Positions 21,840 to 29,321 of a stretch of DNA of 37,960 nucleotides are shown here, piece after piece (positions within the stretch are counted from its first letter, which is position 1; every line of letters begins with the position of its first letter). The stretch lies in assembly GCA_017559995.1 (NCBI GenBank), contig JAFYPP010000040.1:1-37960 (forward strand), in the 5' to 3' direction. Below the pieces are notes generated by a model. The model was not told where the DNA came from and made no database searches. It saw nothing but the letters and a program-made list of their open reading frames with translations. The position numbers and the translations under genes are program-made. The stretch is from Clostridia bacterium. GTDB taxonomy: Bacteria; Bacillota; Clostridia; Oscillospirales; Butyricicoccaceae.

Positions 21840-22463
21840 ATGGACACGCGGGGAGAAAAACTCGAATACCTGAAGCACTGCGTCAGCGAAAACCTCAACC
21901 ACGCCCGCCACGTGGAAAACGAGCGGCTGACCTTTACCTCCATCTATATCGCCATGGTCATCGGTGCTGTGGCGGCGGTTTTCGCCATGGATGACCGGAC
22001 GGTGGCTATCATCGTGGCCGGATTTCTCGTGGGGTTCGGCTTGATGGCCATGCTGCTGAATATGCGCTGGCAGGGCGTCTTTGATGACCATATCCGCGCC
22101 GCGGAACAGTGTCAGGAAAACTGGCGTACCGCCGTGGAAGCCGGCGCGATGCCGGTTCTGCCGGAAAAGAAGAAGGATTACTATTACGGCGGCTACGGAG
22201 AAGCTGCCACATTCGGCCGAAAGATCTGCCGCCTGCTGTTCGGTTCCCCTGCCCGGGAAACGCAAAGCAAAGGCCTGATCAAAGAACTTGGCCGCACCCG
22301 CCGCATCTTTGCCCTGCTGTATCTGGTGGTGTTTGTCGCGCTGGTCGGATTGTTTGTATTTTTGTGCAACGCCGAGGATTACGGCGGATTCTTCTTTGCC
22401 GATGAAGTCATCGATCGGTTGGAAGACGCCATCGGCCTGATCGTGGAGGAAACCCAAAAATGA
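21840..22463 (+). CDS. membrane protein, possibly RipA-like
   Basis: 207 aa, not firmly recognised. A charged N-terminus (EYLKHCVSENLNHARHVENERLTFTSIYIAMVIG) leads into two close membrane helices (about 30-48 and 54-70), a soluble middle (YYYGGYGEAATF and a basic region) and a third helix (about 153-172), with an acidic tail. The ARHVENERLTF-to-helix pattern recalls RipA-type octameric membrane proteins; that is a weak memory match. It lies 23 nt after ptb and overlaps the next start by ATGA, so it travels with buk-ptb and may have to do with membrane homeostasis under acid. Confidence 0.7.
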   Translation: MDTRGEKLEYLKHCVSENLNHARHVENERLTFTSIYIAMVIGAVAAVFAMDDRTVAIIVAGFLVGFGLMAMLLNMRWQGVFDDHIRAAEQCQENWRTAVEAGAMPVLPEKKKDYYYGGYGEAATFGRKICRLLFGSPARETQSKGLIKELGRTRRIFALLYLVVFVALVGLFVFLCNAEDYGGFFFADEVIDRLEDAIGLIVEETQK

Positions 22464-23257
22464 TCAAACTCATCGCCACCGATCTGGATAACACCCTTCT
22501 GGATCACGTCACCGGAGAGGTGCCCGAAAGCACCGCGCACCTGTTCCGGCAGGCCGCCCAAAAGGGTGTGCTCACCGCCGTGGCCACCGGCCGGTGCTTT
22601 CCCTCGGCCCTTGCCGCCGCCCAAAAGATCGGCGCCCGCACCCCGGTGATCTGCTACAACGGCTCCCTCATCAAGTGGGGCGACACCGGCGAAGTCATCG
22701 CCCGGTGCTGCATCGACACCGACACCATCCGCTCGGTGGCTGCCTTCTGCCGGGACAACGGCCTGTACCTCCAGTGCTACGACGACGATGACGTGGTCAT
22801 CTGCGAGCGGGACTGCGAGGGCCTCCGGGTGGATCCCGACGTGAAGGTGGTGGGCTTCCGGGAGATCGGGGACTATCTCACCTTCGCCGACCTACATCCC
22901 ACCCCCAAGATGCTCATCGTGGAGCAGCCGGAAAAGGTGGCCGCCCGCCTGCCGGAGCTGGCGGAGGTCTTTCCCGCGCTGGAGTTCTGCCAGAGCCAGC
23001 CCTGGCTCATCGAGGTGCTTCCCCCCAATGCCGGCAAGGGCAGGGCGGTGGAGACGCTGGCGGACCTCATGGGCATTGACCGGGAGGAAGTCATGGCCCT
23101 GGGCGACAACACCAACGATCTGCCCATGATCCGCTGGGCGGGCCTGGGCGTGGTGGTGTCCAACGGCGTGGAGGCCGCCAAGGCCGAAGCCGACTACGTC
23201 TGCGCCGGCCAGCGCTGGCAGGGCGTGGAAGAAGCGCTGCACAAGTTCGTGTTATAA
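22460..23257 (+). CDS. Cof-type HAD-IIB phosphatase
   Basis: 265 aa. Motif I is TDLDNTLLD (Asp8, Asp10), motif II ATGR, the family ICYNGSLI block follows, and motif IV is MALGDNTNDLPMIRWAGLGVVVSNG with the preceding Lys in GKGRAVETL. HAD-IIB enzymes hydrolyse sugar phosphates or other small phosphate esters in the cytosol; the substrate cannot be told from sequence. Its ATG overlaps the stop of the upstream gene (ATGA). Last gene of the buk operon. It is not a SerB: cap type and motifs differ from the SerB subfamily. Confidence 0.93.
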   Translation: MIKLIATDLDNTLLDHVTGEVPESTAHLFRQAAQKGVLTAVATGRCFPSALAAAQKIGARTPVICYNGSLIKWGDTGEVIARCCIDTDTIRSVAAFCRDNGLYLQCYDDDDVVICERDCEGLRVDPDVKVVGFREIGDYLTFADLHPTPKMLIVEQPEKVAARLPELAEVFPALEFCQSQPWLIEVLPPNAGKGRAVETLADLMGIDREEVMALGDNTNDLPMIRWAGLGVVVSNGVEAAKAEADYVCAGQRWQGVEEALHKFVL

Positions 23258-23286
23258 GAAAAAGCCGCCTGCGGGCGGCTTTTTTC
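23258..23286. terminator. bidirectional terminator between HAD and CotF-like genes
   Basis: GCCGCC / GGCGGC stem with TGCG loop; six T on the plus side and TTTTTCTT on the minus side. Confidence 0.9.
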
Positions 23287-23287
23287 G

Positions 23288-23734
23288 TTAGGAGTACATA
23301 CCGTTGGCCTGCATATAGTCGTAGATCAGCTTGCCGTGCTCCTGCTCTTCCTTCTGGATGTGGTTGAGGACGCTGCGGGCCTGGTTGTTTCGGAACTCAA
23401 ACACACAGGTGTCGTACAGCCCGGACACGTGTTTTTCTCCCGCCAGCACGTCGGAGCAAAGGAAACAGTCGTCCTTTTTCTCCCGGGTCTCGGTGGAATA
23501 GGCCGCCGTGAAGCCGGGCTTGCTCTGGCTGCCGCCGCCCATCTGGGGGACGGTGCCGCCCTCCATTTCGGTCACCGTCCGCAGATGCTGGGCCTCCTGC
23601 TGGGCCAGGTAGGAGAACAGGTTTTTCAGCTGGGGGTCGTGGGCCTTTTCGGCGTGGCGCAGGTATTTGTCCACGCACAGCTGCTCCTGACCCTTGAGAT
23701 CCTTCAGCAGGCCGCTTTCTTTCTGGTTCCACAT
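23288..23734 (-). CDS. ferritin-like spore coat protein, CotF family
   Basis: 148 aa. Four-helix ferritin-like pattern: MWNQKESGLLKDLKGQEQLCVDKYLRHAEKAHDPQLKNLFSYLAQQEAQHLRTV and, after a Gly/Ser-rich link, FEFRNNQARSVLNHIQKEEQEHGKLIYDYMQANGMY. The ExxH pairs (QEAQH, EEQEH) could bind metal. Clostridial proteins of this type are annotated as coat F/spore coat proteins, so the organism or its ancestors may sporulate. The ribosome site GAGGTGA is buried in the terminator hairpin of the gene upstream. Role in coat or in oxidative defence next to the flavodiiron gene: undecided. Confidence 0.82.
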   Translation of the reverse strand: MWNQKESGLLKDLKGQEQLCVDKYLRHAEKAHDPQLKNLFSYLAQQEAQHLRTVTEMEGGTVPQMGGGSQSKPGFTAAYSTETREKKDDCFLCSDVLAGEKHVSGLYDTCVFEFRNNQARSVLNHIQKEEQEHGKLIYDYMQANGMYS

Positions 23735-23769
23735 AAAAAATCACCTCGGCCCTATTGTGGCCGAGGTGA
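23735..23769 (-). terminator. flavodiiron terminator that contains the next gene's ribosome site
   Basis: On the minus strand TCACCTCGGCC / GGCCGAGGTGA is an 11-bp perfect stem with a 7-nt loop, followed directly by TTTTTT and the ATG of the CotF-like gene. The 3' arm is that gene's ribosome site GAGGTGA, so readthrough RNA would have it sequestered. Confidence 0.8.
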
Positions 23770-23784
23770 CGGTGTTTTATACGG

Positions 23785-25221
23785 TTACTGCATGGAGGAA
23801 ACGATGGCGTCCGCCAGCTCGTCCAGCTCCCGCAGCTGGCTCTGCTTGAGGGTGGACAGCAGGGTGATCTTCTTGCCCATGACATGGTTGCCCGTGCCGG
23901 TGAGCAGCTCGTCCATCTTGCGGGCGGCCACCGGGGCCCAGGAGCCGTTCTCCAGCAGCGCCACCGTGCGGCCCTTCAGGCCGTGGTGCACCATCTGGTG
24001 GATGAAGTGCTCCATATCGGGGAACAGGCCGCCGTTATAGGTCACCGACGCCAGCACCAGATGGCTGCGGCGGAAGGCCTCGGCGATGACGTAGGAGGGA
24101 TGCTCCCGGGACAGATCCATCAGCTTGACATCCCGGACGCCCTTGTCCGACAGAACGCCTGCCAGCGCCTGACAGGCCAGCTCGGTGTTGCCGTAAATGG
24201 AGGCGTAGGCGATGACCACGCCCTTCTCTTCGGGGGTGTAGGTGCTCCACTTCTGATATTTGTCCAGAATGATGCCCAGATCCTGCCGCCAGATGGGGCC
24301 GTGGAGGGGGCAGATGCGCTTGATGCTCAGGCCGGAGGCCTTCTGCAGCAGCTGCTGCACCGGGCCGCCGTATTTGCCCACGATGTTGGTGTAGTACCGG
24401 CGGTAGTCATCCATCCAGTCTCCCAGATTGACCTGATCGGCGAAGAGGTTGCCGTCCAGCGCGCCAAAGGTGCCGAAGGCGTCAGCGGAGAACAGGGTCT
24501 CGGAAGTGCGGTCATAGGTGACCATGACCTCGGGCCAGTGGACCATGGGGGCGTTGTGGAAGGACAGCACGTGCTTGCCGGTGAGCATGGAAACGCCGTC
24601 CCGGATCTCCTGGGCACGCTTGGCCAGCTGGGGGCCGAAGAACTGGCTCAGCATCTTTTTGGCGCCGGGGGTGCAGATGGCCTGGCACTTGGGCCAGCGG
24701 CGCAGCACCTCGGCGATGGTGGCGGCGTGGTCGGGCTCCATGTGGTGGATCACCAGAAAGTCCAGCTTGCGCTGGCCCAGAAGGGTCTCCAGATTGCGGA
24801 GGAACACCTCACGCACCGACTGGTCCACCGTGTCGAACAGCACGGTCTGCCGGTCCAGCAGCAGATAGCTGTTGAAGCTCATGCCCCGGGGCACGGGGTA
24901 CTGCTTTTCAAACCGGTCGGCCGCCCGGTCGGAAGCGCCTACGTAATAAATATCCTCGCACACCTGACGGAAGCCGGGGGCCACGATCTCGTTTTCGGAA
25001 ACCGGCTCTTCGGCCATGGCCATGGCCTTGGCCTCGCCGGCCTGTACAGCGGTCAAAAAGGCTGCCACACGGTCGGTGCAGCTGCCGCAGAAGGCGGTGG
25101 CACGGGTCTTTTCCCGCAGGTCGGCCACCGTTTTGGCGCCCTGCTCCACCGCTTCGGCCACATCGCCGTAGGTGACACGGGCACAGGTGCAAATGCTCTT
25201 TTTGGGATCGTATTCAAACAT
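23785..25221 (-). CDS. flavodiiron protein with N-terminal BFD-type [2Fe-2S] domain
   Basis: 478 aa. Start ATG at 25221 after AAAGGAGTGA. Residues 1-60 form a BFD-like domain with Cys11, Cys13, Cys45 and Cys48 (C-x-C-x31-C-x-x-C). Next is the metallo-beta-lactamase core with the diiron ligands His160-x-Glu162-x-Asp164-His165 (HMEPDH), His228, Asp247 and His307 (CPLHGPIW). A flavodoxin domain starts near 333 (YASIYGNTE, FMN loop; TYNGGLFPDM). It reduces O2 to water or NO to N2O. The extra iron-sulfur domain probably delivers electrons, replacing the rubredoxin found in other subtypes. It serves oxygen or NO defence in an anaerobe. Downstream CotF-like gene is read from the same strand. Confidence 0.93.
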   Translation of the reverse strand: MFEYDPKKSICTCARVTYGDVAEAVEQGAKTVADLREKTRATAFCGSCTDRVAAFLTAVQAGEAKAMAMAEEPVSENEIVAPGFRQVCEDIYYVGASDRAADRFEKQYPVPRGMSFNSYLLLDRQTVLFDTVDQSVREVFLRNLETLLGQRKLDFLVIHHMEPDHAATIAEVLRRWPKCQAICTPGAKKMLSQFFGPQLAKRAQEIRDGVSMLTGKHVLSFHNAPMVHWPEVMVTYDRTSETLFSADAFGTFGALDGNLFADQVNLGDWMDDYRRYYTNIVGKYGGPVQQLLQKASGLSIKRICPLHGPIWRQDLGIILDKYQKWSTYTPEEKGVVIAYASIYGNTELACQALAGVLSDKGVRDVKLMDLSREHPSYVIAEAFRRSHLVLASVTYNGGLFPDMEHFIHQMVHHGLKGRTVALLENGSWAPVAARKMDELLTGTGNHVMGKKITLLSTLKQSQLRELDELADAIVSSMQ

Positions 25222-25256
25222 GGAGGTCACTCCTTTGGATCGGTTTCGGTGGTGCA

Positions 25257-25285
25257 ATCATAGCATGAACCGGGAAAAAAGTCCA
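25257..25285 (-). promoter_or_regulatory. promoter of the flavodiiron gene
   Basis: Minus strand TGGACT (25280-25285), 17-bp spacer, TATGAT (25257-25262). It stands back-to-back with the rightward promoter at 25291-25319, without overlap. Confidence 0.65.
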
Positions 25286-25290
25286 GCGAA

Positions 25291-25319
25291 TTGCATTCTA
25301 TGGCAATTTGCGGTATAAT
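25291..25319 (+). promoter_or_regulatory. promoter of the LOG/carbonic anhydrase/GNAT operon
   Basis: TTGCAT (25291-25296), 17-bp spacer, perfect TATAAT (25314-25319). Confidence 0.85.
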
Positions 25320-25349
25320 ATTCCAAACATTGTGGAAAGGGGCCGGTCT

Positions 25350-25925
25350 ATGGTCATTTGTGTATACGGCGCGTCCAGCCAGAACATCCATCCCGACTAT
25401 ATCACGGGGGTGGAGGACTTCGGCCGTGCCATGGGCAAACGGGGCCACGCCCTGCTGTTCGGCGGCGGAGCGAAGGGCCTCATGGGCGCCGCCGCCCGGG
25501 GAACCAAGGCGGCGGACGGCACGGTCATCGGCGTGGCGCCCCGGTTTTTCAACGTGGACGGCGTGCTGTATCCCCACTGCGACGAGTTTTTCTATACCGA
25601 CACCATGCGGGAACGCAAGCAGATTTTGGAGGACAAGGCCGACGCCTTTGTGGCGGTTCCCGGCGGCATTGGCACCTTTGACGAGCTGTTCGAGATCCTC
25701 ACCCTCAAGCAGCTGGGCCGCCACGGCAAACCCGTGGCCCTGCTGAATCTCCGGGGGTACTACGACCCCCTGCTGGCCCTTCTGGACAAGGCCATCGCCG
25801 ACGGCTTCATGACGGAGGAATGCCGCGGCCTGTGGGCGGCCTTTGACAACGCCGACGCCCTGCTGGATTATCTGGAGGATTATCACGGCACCGTGGGTTT
25901 CTTCAAGGAGGTAGAACATGATTAA
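25350..25925 (+). CDS. LOG family nucleotide phosphoribohydrolase (TIGR00730)
   Basis: 191 aa. Start ATG at 25350 (MVICVYGASS) after GAAAGGGG; the ATG at 25308 would lie inside the promoter. Rossmann-like LOG fold with YGASS, LLFGGGAKGLMGAAARG, the MRERK motif (87-91) and PGGIGTFDE (104-112), the signature shared with cytokinin-activating LOG enzymes. It cleaves nucleoside monophosphates to base and ribose 5-phosphate in the cytosol. Bacterial substrate preferences vary (AMP, or modified adenylates). It overlaps the next gene by 8 nt, so translation is coupled. Confidence 0.93.
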   Translation: MVICVYGASSQNIHPDYITGVEDFGRAMGKRGHALLFGGGAKGLMGAAARGTKAADGTVIGVAPRFFNVDGVLYPHCDEFFYTDTMRERKQILEDKADAFVAVPGGIGTFDELFEILTLKQLGRHGKPVALLNLRGYYDPLLALLDKAIADGFMTEECRGLWAAFDNADALLDYLEDYHGTVGFFKEVEHD

Positions 25926-26424
25926 AGCATTCAACGGACATACTCCTGCCATTCGGGCATCCTGTTTCGTGGCGGATAACGCCACCGTCATCGGCAACGT
26001 GACCCTGCAGGAGGACGCCTCCGTCTGGTACGGTGCCGTCATCCGGGGCGACGCCGACGCCATCGTCATCGGCAAAGGCTCCAACGTGCAGGACTGCGCC
26101 GTGCTGCACACCGACAAGGGCTTTGCGCTGACCTTGGGTGAAAAGGTCACCGTGGGTCACAGCGCCGTGGTACACGGGGCACAGGTGGGGGACAACGTCA
26201 TCATCGGTATGCACGCCACCCTGCTCAACGGCTGTGTCATCGGCAAGAACTCCATCATCGGCGCCGGCGCCCTGGTGCGGGAGGGCCAGATCATTCCGGA
26301 CAACTCCCTGGTGGTGGGCTGTCCTGCAAAGATCCTCCGGGAAGTGACCGCCGAGCAGATCGCCGACAACACCTGGAACGCCGATCACTATATCGAACTG
26401 GCAAAGAAGCACAAGGCGCTGTAA
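25918..26424 (+). CDS. gamma-carbonic anhydrase-like hexapeptide protein
   Basis: 168 aa. Left-handed beta-helix of hexapeptide repeats (ATVIGNVTL, ASVWYGAVIRG, NVIIGMHATLLNG, NSIIGAGALVREG) and a C-terminal helix. The metal histidines are visible at 64 (LHTD), 81 (GHSAV) and 86 (VHG), and the catalytic neighbours Arg43 and Asp45 (IRGDAD) and Gln58 (NVQD). It forms trimers and interconverts CO2 and bicarbonate, or acts as a related acyl carrier. GGAGG is inside the end of the LOG gene, 6 nt before the ATG. Confidence 0.92.
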   Translation: MIKAFNGHTPAIRASCFVADNATVIGNVTLQEDASVWYGAVIRGDADAIVIGKGSNVQDCAVLHTDKGFALTLGEKVTVGHSAVVHGAQVGDNVIIGMHATLLNGCVIGKNSIIGAGALVREGQIIPDNSLVVGCPAKILREVTAEQIADNTWNADHYIELAKKHKAL

Positions 26425-26444
26425 GCCGAACGGAGGTTGTTCCC

Positions 26445-26900
26445 ATGGTTTTTGAAAAATTGAGCCGGGAAAATGTGGACGGCTATCTGGCCTATCTGAA
26501 AAAGGCCATGGCCCGAGAGCCGGAAGGTATGACGGCAGAGTTCTTTGACGAAGAAGGCATCCGGCAGCGGGTGGCCGATCCGTTTTTTCAAAAGACCGCC
26601 TCCATCCTCGCACTGCAGGACGGGGAGGTCATCGGCCGCATCGAGTACCACTTCTACGGCTGTATGCAGGACGGCTGCAAAATGGCCTATGTGGATTGGG
26701 TCTATGTGCTGCCCGAACACCGCCATCAAGGGGTGGCCCAGGCCCTGTTCCGGGAGTTTGAAAAGGCCTGCGCCGATTTCGGCATTCATCAGTATTATCT
26801 GATCCGGTCGGAAAAGCCGGAGGCCGACCGCTTTTACCGCGCCTTTGCCGGTGCGGAACTGTCCACCGAGCCGCTTTTGCGAAAAACCATCGTTCTATAA
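26445..26900 (+). CDS. GNAT family N-acetyltransferase
   Basis: 151 aa. Core motif A is clear: MAYVDWVYVLPEHRHQGVAQALFREFEKAC, with the Q/R-x-x-G-x-A acetyl-CoA loop in RHQGVA. ALQDGEVIGRIEYHFYG is the beta-4 strand before it, and motif B is YYLIRSEKPEADRFYRAFAG. Substrate unknown. GC-rich like its neighbours and the third gene of this operon, unlike the AT-rich GNAT at 9005. Confidence 0.9.
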   Translation: MVFEKLSRENVDGYLAYLKKAMAREPEGMTAEFFDEEGIRQRVADPFFQKTASILALQDGEVIGRIEYHFYGCMQDGCKMAYVDWVYVLPEHRHQGVAQALFREFEKACADFGIHQYYLIRSEKPEADRFYRAFAGAELSTEPLLRKTIVL

Positions 26901-26903
26901 GAA

Positions 26904-26929
26904 AAAAGCACCCCGTCGGGGTGCTTTTT
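26904..26929. terminator. bidirectional terminator between GNAT and racemase genes
   Basis: GCACCCC / GGGGTGC stem with GTC loop; TTTTT on the plus side, TTTTTTC on the minus side. Confidence 0.92.
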
Positions 26930-26930
26930 G

Positions 26931-28004
26931 TTATTCCGTATAAACTTTTTCCACGTCCTCCGATTGGAAGGCGAACAGCATGCCCTGATAAAACAGGCGG
27001 AAGCATACCTTGTCGCCCACCTGCAGGCCGGGCTGGTCCTGTACGTCCACCACCAGATGGTCGGAGCTGGCGCCGATCACCGAGATGCCCTCGGGGCAGA
27101 TCAGCTGGCTGACCTCGCCCACATCGCAGCGGCCCAGATTGAGGATGGCCCGCTCCCGTACGCCCCGGTCGGGGGGGAGGGGAGGCTGCTCACCAAAGCC
27201 GTTTTGGCTGCGCAGGCCCCAGGGACGGGTGGGCTTTGCGTTGCGCTCGATGAGGTTGGCCTCCAGCAGCAGGGTGTCACAGCTGCAGCCGGGTACCTGG
27301 GTGCCCCACAGATCGGGGAGATCCCGTCCGGTGAGGATGGCCTCGCCGATGCGCAGATGGTTGATCTCCGGGGGCAGCTGGCCTTGCAGCAGCATGGGCA
27401 GGGCAGTGGTGCTGCCGCCCGACAGAATGTCCAGCTTACGGCCCACCGCCTCTTCCACGGCGCGGAAGGCACTCACCAGCTCGGTCATGTTTTCCCGGGA
27501 GGGACTGACGCCATAGATGTCGTTCAGGGTGCCGCCCACGCCAGCCAGACGGATGCCCGGCAGCGCTTCGGCCACCTTTGCCAGGGCCACCAGCGCTTCA
27601 CGGGAGGCAACGCCCTCCCGCAGGTCGCCCAGCTCGTACATCAGGATGACCCCGTGGGTCACACCGGCGGCCACGGCGGCATCGTTCAGCGCCCGCAGGG
27701 CACGCTCTTCGGTGTTGAGACTCAGGTCACAGGCCCGCACCACCCGGTCTGCCTCCTTGGACAGGGGCATACGGATCAGCAGGGTAGTGGCCTCGGGCAT
27801 AGCTGCCCGGATGCCCTCCAGCTGGGACAGACGGGAGGACGCCAGCTGGGCGCAGCCGCCCTCCAGCACCGCCCGGGCCACGGGCAGAGCGCCGCAGGCG
27901 CCCTTGACCACGCCGGCCACCGAGATGCCGTGGGTGCCGCAAAAGCCGCAGACGGCCGTGGCGTTGCGGCGGATATTCGAAAGATTTACCAGCAGACGGG
28001 GCAT
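26931..28004 (-). CDS. PLP-dependent amino acid racemase, Orr/YhfX type
   Basis: 357 aa. Start ATG at 28004 (MPRLLVNLSNIRRN) directly after GGAGGTGCACC. Fold type III alanine-racemase-like barrel: the PLP lysine is Lys34 in GVVKGACG (not the AVVKADAYG of Alr), then GGCAQLASSRLSQLEG, LSLNTEERALRALNDAA, VGGTLNDIYGVSPS, LDILSGGSTTALP and INHLRIGEAILTG. This matches the ornithine/alanine racemase-like family of clostridia. Orr makes D-ornithine for the oxidative/reductive ornithine route, but no or-genes are near, so ornithine, lysine or alanine are all possible. It is in an operon 19 nt behind an MFS transporter, probably moving its substrate. Confidence 0.88.
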   Translation of the reverse strand: MPRLLVNLSNIRRNATAVCGFCGTHGISVAGVVKGACGALPVARAVLEGGCAQLASSRLSQLEGIRAAMPEATTLLIRMPLSKEADRVVRACDLSLNTEERALRALNDAAVAAGVTHGVILMYELGDLREGVASREALVALAKVAEALPGIRLAGVGGTLNDIYGVSPSRENMTELVSAFRAVEEAVGRKLDILSGGSTTALPMLLQGQLPPEINHLRIGEAILTGRDLPDLWGTQVPGCSCDTLLLEANLIERNAKPTRPWGLRSQNGFGEQPPLPPDRGVRERAILNLGRCDVGEVSQLICPEGISVIGASSDHLVVDVQDQPGLQVGDKVCFRLFYQGMLFAFQSEDVEKVYTE

Positions 28005-28023
28005 GGTGCACCTCCAAAAAGGG

Positions 28024-29211
28024 TTACTGACAGAATTGTTTGTGATACTGGCGGGCACAAAGCACCATCACCGCGGCGCCTGCCATACACAAAGTGGCGG
28101 ACAGGATGAGCACACGGTCCATGCCCAGCGGGCCGATGAGGATGCCTGCCAGAAGGTTGCCCAGAATGCCGCCCACACCGCCGGTGTAGCACAGGGATAG
28201 CAGCGACTGGGCACGGACTTTTTCCTGCTGTCCGGCAATGGAGTTGACGAACAGCACCGAGGCAAAGCCGAAAATACCGAAGCAGAACATGGAGAAGAAC
28301 ATGATGCCGTACAGCACCGGCAGATTGGGGGCCAGCCGCAGCATGATCAGCCGCAGGCCGCTGCAGAAGAAGGACAGCACCAGCAGTCCACGGGCGGAAA
28401 ACCGCTTGAGCAGCCAGCCGGAGGCGAACATCATGGGCAGTTCCACGCCTGCCTGGATGAACATGGCCACGCCCAGCTCCCTGGAGGTGCCGCCCAGCTT
28501 TTCCACCACACGGATGAGGAAGGTGGTAGCCGAGGTCTGGCCCATGCCCGACAGGATGCAGGCCACCAGCAGCAGCACCAGGGTGGGGTTGTTCTTCAGC
28601 ATCCGCACATAGGACACCTTGGCCTGCTTTTCCCGCAGCTTGCGGGGGCCGGGATCGGGCAGAAAGGCCAGCGCCAGCAGCGACAGGCCGCACAGGCCCA
28701 AAAAGACCGGCAGGATCACATTGGGGGTATAGCGCTCCATCAGCACGCCCAGCACCCAGGCCATGATGGCGTAGGTGATGGAACCCACGCCCCGGGGCCA
28801 GCCGTAGCGGGCAGGGATGCCGTTGTCCACATACTGCATCATCAGGGCGTTGAGGATGCTGTCGGCGCAGTTGTGGAAGCAGCAGTTGAGGGCGTACACC
28901 AGCATGAGCATCAGCATGGGCAGAGGCAGGACATAAAGCACCGCCGCCGCCGCCAGACCGCACAGGAACAGACCGGTGATGGTGCGCTTCAGCGGAGAGT
29001 CGGGGTGTCGGTCGGCCCAGGCCGACAGCAGCAGGGACAGGGTGATGGTAAAGCAATAGACCAGCGACGAGGTGTAGCCGATCTGCGCGTCGTTAAATCC
29101 GTGAAAGGTGAGGAACACGGCCATCAGACCGCGGAGGGTGCAGTTGGAGGCCCAATAGGTGCCCTGCACCGCGGCGTAGCGCCGCTCCACCTGGGGTGCG
29201 GTGGGTGTCAT
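28024..29211 (-). CDS. MFS transporter
   Basis: 395 aa. Start ATG at 29211 with AGGAAGGAAG upstream; the 16-codon longer frame covers the leader. Twelve predicted helices in two halves. After helix 2 comes LSAWADRHPDSPLKR, the motif A-like loop, and VGSITYAIMAWVLGVLMERYTPN is in the first half; a VGGILGNLLAGILIGPLGMDRV segment is near the C-terminus. The layout is like the MFS_1/LacY-like sugar and amino acid group; substrate unknown. First gene of a two-gene operon with the racemase, so an amino acid substrate is plausible. Confidence 0.88.
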   Translation of the reverse strand: MTPTAPQVERRYAAVQGTYWASNCTLRGLMAVFLTFHGFNDAQIGYTSSLVYCFTITLSLLLSAWADRHPDSPLKRTITGLFLCGLAAAAVLYVLPLPMLMLMLVYALNCCFHNCADSILNALMMQYVDNGIPARYGWPRGVGSITYAIMAWVLGVLMERYTPNVILPVFLGLCGLSLLALAFLPDPGPRKLREKQAKVSYVRMLKNNPTLVLLLVACILSGMGQTSATTFLIRVVEKLGGTSRELGVAMFIQAGVELPMMFASGWLLKRFSARGLLVLSFFCSGLRLIMLRLAPNLPVLYGIMFFSMFCFGIFGFASVLFVNSIAGQQEKVRAQSLLSLCYTGGVGGILGNLLAGILIGPLGMDRVLILSATLCMAGAAVMVLCARQYHKQFCQ

Positions 29212-29247
29212 GAAGAAAAACTTCCTTCCTGTAAAAAGATCCAGTTT

Positions 29248-29276
29248 ATTATACGGCATTTTTTGCCCAAAGACAA
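29248..29276 (-). promoter_or_regulatory. promoter of the MFS/racemase operon
   Basis: Minus strand TTGTCT (29271-29276), 17-bp spacer, perfect TATAAT (29248-29253), starting right behind the putP terminator. Confidence 0.75.
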
Positions 29277-29277
29277 G

Positions 29278-29303
29278 AAAAAGCGGCCGGATGGCCGCTT
29301 TTT
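29278..29303 (-). terminator. terminator of putP
   Basis: AAAAAGCGGCC / GGCCGCTTTTT stem, 4-nt loop, followed on the minus strand by CTTG; the 3' arm itself provides the T-run. Confidence 0.88.
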
Positions 29304-29321
29304 CACAAAATTGGAAAGCGT

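Noticed and set aside
22460..23257. The HAD phosphatase as the missing SerB
   Set aside because: It has Cof/HAD-IIB motifs and cap, lies in the butyrate operon and lacks SerB features.
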